From contig AP024629.1 of the NCBI GenBank assembly GCA_019670725.1, forward strand, positions 2,232,001 to 2,296,000: a stretch of 64,000 bases of DNA, written 5' to 3'. The number at the start of each line of letters is the position of its first letter. Within the stretch, counting starts at the first letter, position 1. The notes beneath the pieces are model-generated. The model saw only the letters and a list, made by a program, of their open reading frames with translations. It had not been told where the DNA came from and did no database searches. This document shows, one piece after another, positions 59,849 to 64,000 of the stretch. Both the position numbers and the translations under genes were made by a program. The DNA is from Alphaproteobacteria bacterium SO-S41. GTDB taxonomy: Bacteria > Pseudomonadota > Alphaproteobacteria > Micropepsales > Micropepsaceae.

Positions 59849-61129
59849 CTAGCCGTTCAGTGCTTGATCCAGATCCGCCGTGAGATCAGCGACATCTTCC
59901 AGACCGACCGACAGGCGCACGACATCCGGCCCCGCGCCGGCCGCGATCTTGCCCTCGTCTGAAAGCTGCGAGTGCGTGGTCGAGGCGGGGTGGATCACCA
60001 GCGAGCGCACGTCACCGAGATTGGCGAGATGCGAGAACAGCTTCACGCCGTTCACCAGCTTTACGCCCGCGTCATAGCCGCCCTTGACGCCGAAGGTCAG
60101 CACCGCGCCGCCGCCCTTGGGGCTGTACTTCTTCAGCAGCGGATTGAACGGATCATCGGCGAGGCCGGCATACGACACCCACGAGACCTTCTCGTGCGTC
60201 TTCAGCCATTCCGCGACCGCCAGCGCACTGTCGCTGTGCCGCTGCATGCGCAGGTGCAGCGTCTCGGCGCCGGTCAGGATCAGGAACGAGTTGAACGGCG
60301 CGATCGCCGCTCCAAGATCGCGCAGGCCCAGCACCCGTGCCGCGATGGCGAACGAGATGCCCATCGGCGCGAAGACGTCGTTCAGCACCAGCCCGTGATA
60401 GCTGCCCGACGGCTCGGTCAGCGACGGGAACTTGCCGGACGCCTTCCAGTCGAAATTGCCGCCGTCGACGATCGCGCCGCCGATCGAGTTGCCGTGCCCG
60501 CCGATGAACTTGGTCAGCGAATGGACGACGATATTCGCGCCCCATTCGATGGGCCGGATGAGGTAGGGCGTCGCCAGCGTGTTGTCGACGACATAGGGGA
60601 TCTTGGCGTCGGTGGCGATTTTCGCGATGGCCTCAAGGTCCATGACGATGCCGCCGGGATTGGCGATGCTCTCGGTGAAGATGAAGCGCGTCTTCTCGGT
60701 GATCGCCGCCTTGAAGTTCTCCGGCTTGGTGCCGTCGACGAATTTGACGCCCCAGCCGAACTTCTTGAAGGCTTGGGAGAACTGGTTGATCGAGCCGCCA
60801 TACAGCTGCTTCGCAGCCAGGATCTCGTCGCCCGGCTCCAGCAGCGTATGGGCGACCAGCGCCTGCGCCGCGTGGCCCGACGCCACCGCCAGCGCGGCCG
60901 TGCCGCCCTCCAGCGCCGCCAGCTTGCCTTCCAGCGCGCCCTGGGTTGGGTTCTGGATGCGGGTATAGATGTTCCCGAACTCCTGCAGCCCGAACAGCCG
61001 CGCGGCGTGGCCGGCGTCCTGGAACTGGTAGGAGGTGGTCTGGTGGATCGCCGTGGCGCGCGAGCCGGTCACCGGATCGGGCGCTTCGCCGGCATGCACG
61101 GCCTTGGTTGCGAAGCCTTGTTCGCTCAT
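59849..61129 (-). CDS. metY: O-acetylhomoserine sulfhydrylase
   Basis: MetY makes homocysteine from O-acetylhomoserine and sulfide with PLP. The 426-residue product is typical of this long Cys/Met-metabolism subgroup: FATKAVHAGEAPDPVTGSRA, TTSYQFQDAGHAARLFGLQE, YTRIQNPTQGALEGKLAALE, and the PLP lysine in ANIVVHSLTKFIGGHGNSIG near residue 208. GNFDWKASGKFPSLTEPSGS and VRSLVIHPASTTHSQLSDEG support MetY over cystathionine enzymes. GAGGAGACG precedes ATG 61129. No riboswitch was recognised in the short upstream gap. Confidence 0.93.
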   Translation of the reverse strand: MSEQGFATKAVHAGEAPDPVTGSRATAIHQTTSYQFQDAGHAARLFGLQEFGNIYTRIQNPTQGALEGKLAALEGGTAALAVASGHAAQALVAHTLLEPGDEILAAKQLYGGSINQFSQAFKKFGWGVKFVDGTKPENFKAAITEKTRFIFTESIANPGGIVMDLEAIAKIATDAKIPYVVDNTLATPYLIRPIEWGANIVVHSLTKFIGGHGNSIGGAIVDGGNFDWKASGKFPSLTEPSGSYHGLVLNDVFAPMGISFAIAARVLGLRDLGAAIAPFNSFLILTGAETLHLRMQRHSDSALAVAEWLKTHEKVSWVSYAGLADDPFNPLLKKYSPKGGGAVLTFGVKGGYDAGVKLVNGVKLFSHLANLGDVRSLVIHPASTTHSQLSDEGKIAAGAGPDVVRLSVGLEDVADLTADLDQALNG

Positions 61130-61209
61130 TGCTGCGTCTCCTCGTCTAAGGTGACGCGGGTATAGCGCAGGCTCCGGATCGAATCTTGCGGCCGGGCTAA
61201 AGCGACCCT

Positions 61210-61650
61210 TCAGTGCGACGGAATGCCTTTCAGCCCCAGCCGCGGATATTCGATCTTGGGGCAGCGGTTCTGGACGACGACCAGGCCAGCCGCGACCGCG
61301 CGCGCCGCGGCTTTGTCATCGACGACGCCAAGCTGCGTCCAGATCGCGGGGATGCCGGCGGCGATGCTGTCATCGACGATCCCCCCGACGTATTCGCTGG
61401 CCCGGAAGACATCCAGCAGATCCACCTTCTCCGGCAGGTCGGCGATCGAGGCATAGACCGTCTCGCCCAGCAGCGTCTGCCCAGCCAGCCCCGGATTGAT
61501 CGGGATCACCCGGTGCCCCTTGCGCTGCAGGAACTGCATGACGCCATAGCTGTCGCGCGAGGCGTTCGCGCTGGCGCCGATCAGGGCAATGGTCTTCGCG
61601 CCGTTCAGCAGCGCAGCGACGTCGGTATCGGAAGGATTTGAAAACGCCAT
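61210..61650 (-). CDS. CoA-binding domain protein (YccU-like)
   Basis: A 146-residue single CoA-binding Rossmann domain. Motifs are KTIALIGASANASRDSYGVM then QFLQRKGHRVIPINPGLAGQ, LGETVYASIADLPEKVDLLD and the late VVQNRCPKIEYPRLG. The YccU family is widespread, and its cellular role is unknown. I chose ATG 61650 (MAFSNPSDTD), with GAGG upstream, over an in-frame start 21 codons earlier. It lies 80 bp upstream of metY on the same strand and may share its operon. Confidence 0.87.
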   Translation of the reverse strand: MAFSNPSDTDVAALLNGAKTIALIGASANASRDSYGVMQFLQRKGHRVIPINPGLAGQTLLGETVYASIADLPEKVDLLDVFRASEYVGGIVDDSIAAGIPAIWTQLGVVDDKAAARAVAAGLVVVQNRCPKIEYPRLGLKGIPSH

Positions 61651-61731
61651 TGGGTGCCTCGTCTCGTCGAAGGATTGCGCATCAGAACGCGCAAATCCCT
61701 TCATTCGCGCCACGGCCGCGCTGGCCGTTCA

Positions 61732-62142
61732 TCAGAAGATGGGGCCGATGCCCAGCATGTTCCAGATGATGCCGACGGCGGCGCCCAGCATCAGGATCAG
61801 CGTCGCCAGCGCCTGGATGCCGAACCCGGCGCTCCGCTTCTCGGCGGCTTCGATATAGCCTTCCATGTAGACATAACGTCCGACGACCCAGACGACGCCC
61901 AGCGCCGCGGCGATGTAGTCGTGCACGAAGCTCGCGAAGAGGAACAGCGAGGGCAGGTAGATGACGATCCATTCCAGCGTGTTCTGGTGCACGCGGAAGG
62001 CTCGTTCGAACTCCTCATGGCCCGTCGTGGCGGGCGCCTTGATGCCGTGCTTGGCGCGGGCCTGGCCGACCCGGATGCTCATATAGAGATACAGCAGCAT
62101 CGACACGATCGCGACCAGCGCGACCAGATGAAAACCGAACAT
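61732..62142 (-). CDS. MAPEG-family membrane protein
   Basis: A 136-residue protein with four transmembrane helices in the MAPEG pattern, the family of microsomal glutathione transferases and leukotriene synthases. Visible segments are FHLVALVAIVSMLLYLYMSI, the RV...RAKHGIKAPATTGHEEFE loop, FRVHQNTLEWIVIYLPSLFL and VVGRYVYMEGYI. The FxRxxxxxxN-type motif FERAFRVHQNTLE matches the family. Bacterial members may conjugate glutathione to lipophilic compounds; the substrate is unknown. It is divergent from eno. Confidence 0.87.
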   Translation of the reverse strand: MFGFHLVALVAIVSMLLYLYMSIRVGQARAKHGIKAPATTGHEEFERAFRVHQNTLEWIVIYLPSLFLFASFVHDYIAAALGVVWVVGRYVYMEGYIEAAEKRSAGFGIQALATLILMLGAAVGIIWNMLGIGPIF

Positions 62143-62246
62143 GGACTTCCCCCGGGAAGGTGATGGACTCAGCGGGACGTTAGGCCGGGTTGCGGCCCTT
62201 CACAACGCGTCCCCCGTCCGCTATCTGGCCCGGGCTTCTGGCTTAA

Positions 62247-63530
<1,284 letters not shown>

Positions 63531-63533
63531 GCC

Positions 63534-63896
63534 ATGAAGCTCCTCGCCGTCTGTTCCGCCGCTCTCCTGCTGGCCGGTGCGGCCGCGGCGAAGGAGCATC
63601 GCTGCGCCGCCGATGCCCGTGCCCAGGCGCTGAAGTTCCTGCCGGCCTTCTATGCGCAGACCGGCGGCGAACTCGCCCCCGAAGAGGGCGAGCCCAAGGA
63701 AGGCCAAGCGCCGGGCGTCATGAACTGGGCGCTCGATGAGACCGTGACGGCGCTGCCGGAAGCGGCCGACGGCACCGCCGAGGTGCTGGAGGTCAACGGC
63801 TTCGTCTACAAGGCGACGTTCCGGATGCGCTTTCTCTACCTCAAGGATGTCACCGACAGCTGCGTCCTGGTCGGCGAAGAAATCCTCGCGCAATAG
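63534..63896 (+). CDS. Small exported protein of unknown function after eno
   Basis: A 120-residue protein with a signal peptide (MKLLAVCSAALLLAGAAAAK, cleaved near AAAKEH). The mature part has HRCAADARAQALKFLPAFYA, an acidic middle (ELAPEEGEPKEGQAPG) and FVYKATFRMRFLYLKDVTDS with a second cysteine near the end, so one disulfide is possible. It starts 3 bp after eno, likely co-transcribed. A related signal-peptide start follows at 63939. The family is not recognised. Confidence 0.72.
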   Translation: MKLLAVCSAALLLAGAAAAKEHRCAADARAQALKFLPAFYAQTGGELAPEEGEPKEGQAPGVMNWALDETVTALPEAADGTAEVLEVNGFVYKATFRMRFLYLKDVTDSCVLVGEEILAQ

Positions 63897-63938
63897 CGTA
63901 CTGCTGTTGCCGGCCCCTCGATCCCGAAGGCCAAAGCC

Positions 63939-64000
63939 ATGAAGCTTCTCGCCGCCTCTTTCGCCGCACTGCTGCTCGCCGGCAGCGCCGCTGCCGCCTC
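63939..64000 (+). CDS. Exported protein, N-terminal fragment (cut by window edge)
   Basis: Only the first 20 codons lie in the window: MKLLAASFAALLLAGSAAAA, a signal peptide close to that of the gene just upstream (MKLLAVCSAALLLAGAAAA). The spacing of 42 bp and the similar start suggest a tandem paralogue. The mature part is outside the window, so the identity is unknown. Confidence 0.55.
   Translation, partial: MKLLAASFAALLLAGSAAAA

Noticed and set aside
61130-61209. SAM-II riboswitch ahead of metY
   Set aside because: The 80-base gap lacks the SAM-II core and is largely taken by spacing to the next gene; only a short CGCTTTAGCC stretch recalls it.

Overview
The window is a high-GC, gene-dense stretch of an alphaproteobacterial chromosome. 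The evidence is the gene content: 5-aminolevulinate synthase (hemA) with an FNR/FixK-type box, a MucR/Ros regulator, an LdtR-like MarR regulator, an aspartate-rich HemB, a RibB fused to a degenerate RibA domain, a CBP3-like cytochrome bc1 chaperone, heme A synthase, a membrane pyrophosphatase and the order glyA-nrdR-ribD-ribE-ribBX-ribH-nusB-thiL. I cannot place it to genus. No prophage, insertion sequence, CRISPR array, rRNA operon or origin was seen, and no gap exceeds 300 bases.

Layout. 1-1.5 kb: the start of an alkyl-sulfatase-like gene, a divergent Crp-family regulator sharing a palindromic site, and a cold-shock gene. 1.6-5.1 kb: an exported ankyrin protein, a uracil-DNA glycosylase coupled to a NYN nuclease, and folK. 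5.1-13.7 kb: a housekeeping run (rpoZ, rsh, pyrE, pdxJ, acpS, two lepB paralogues, rnc, era, recO), mostly in overlapping or nearly abutting frames. 13.8-24.5 kb: an MDR oxidoreductase, parC, a LuxR-LuxR-hydrolase fusion, a DeoR/Nudix pair around four 10-bp repeats, bpt, an orphan motB, a flavin reductase/dehydrogenase/TetR group and mscL. 24.6-32.6 kb: hemB, a valine-catabolism trio, ldtR, a DUF1295 protein, a phosphodiesterase, hemA and mucR.

32.8-39.4 kb is one large operon of one-carbon metabolism (glyA), ribonucleotide reductase control (nrdR), riboflavin synthesis (ribD, ribE, ribBX, ribH), nusB and thiL. 40-44.3 kb holds hppA, an ArsR-DUF2087 regulator with a 42-bp palindromic operator, and bamE. 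44.4-49.4 kb is the CBP3-yceD-rpmF-plsX-fabH-ihfA-merR block linking envelope lipid synthesis with ribosomal protein L32. 49.4-64 kb is more accessory: a tRNA-Pro, tandem pairs of small exported or membrane proteins, a zinc-ribbon thioredoxin, a second Crp-family regulator divergent from a receiver protein, a patatin lipoprotein, an amidase, a frameshifted membrane-anchored gene, ctaA, metY, a MAPEG protein and eno.

Dispersed palindromes of three related types lie in six intergenic spaces. Several terminators share a GNRA loop and a TTTGCTTTT-like tail. The most unusual items are a CTG start predicted for the glycosylase, the LuxR-hydrolase fusion, the 10-bp-phased operator, and the palindrome that overlaps the start of the first Crp-family gene.
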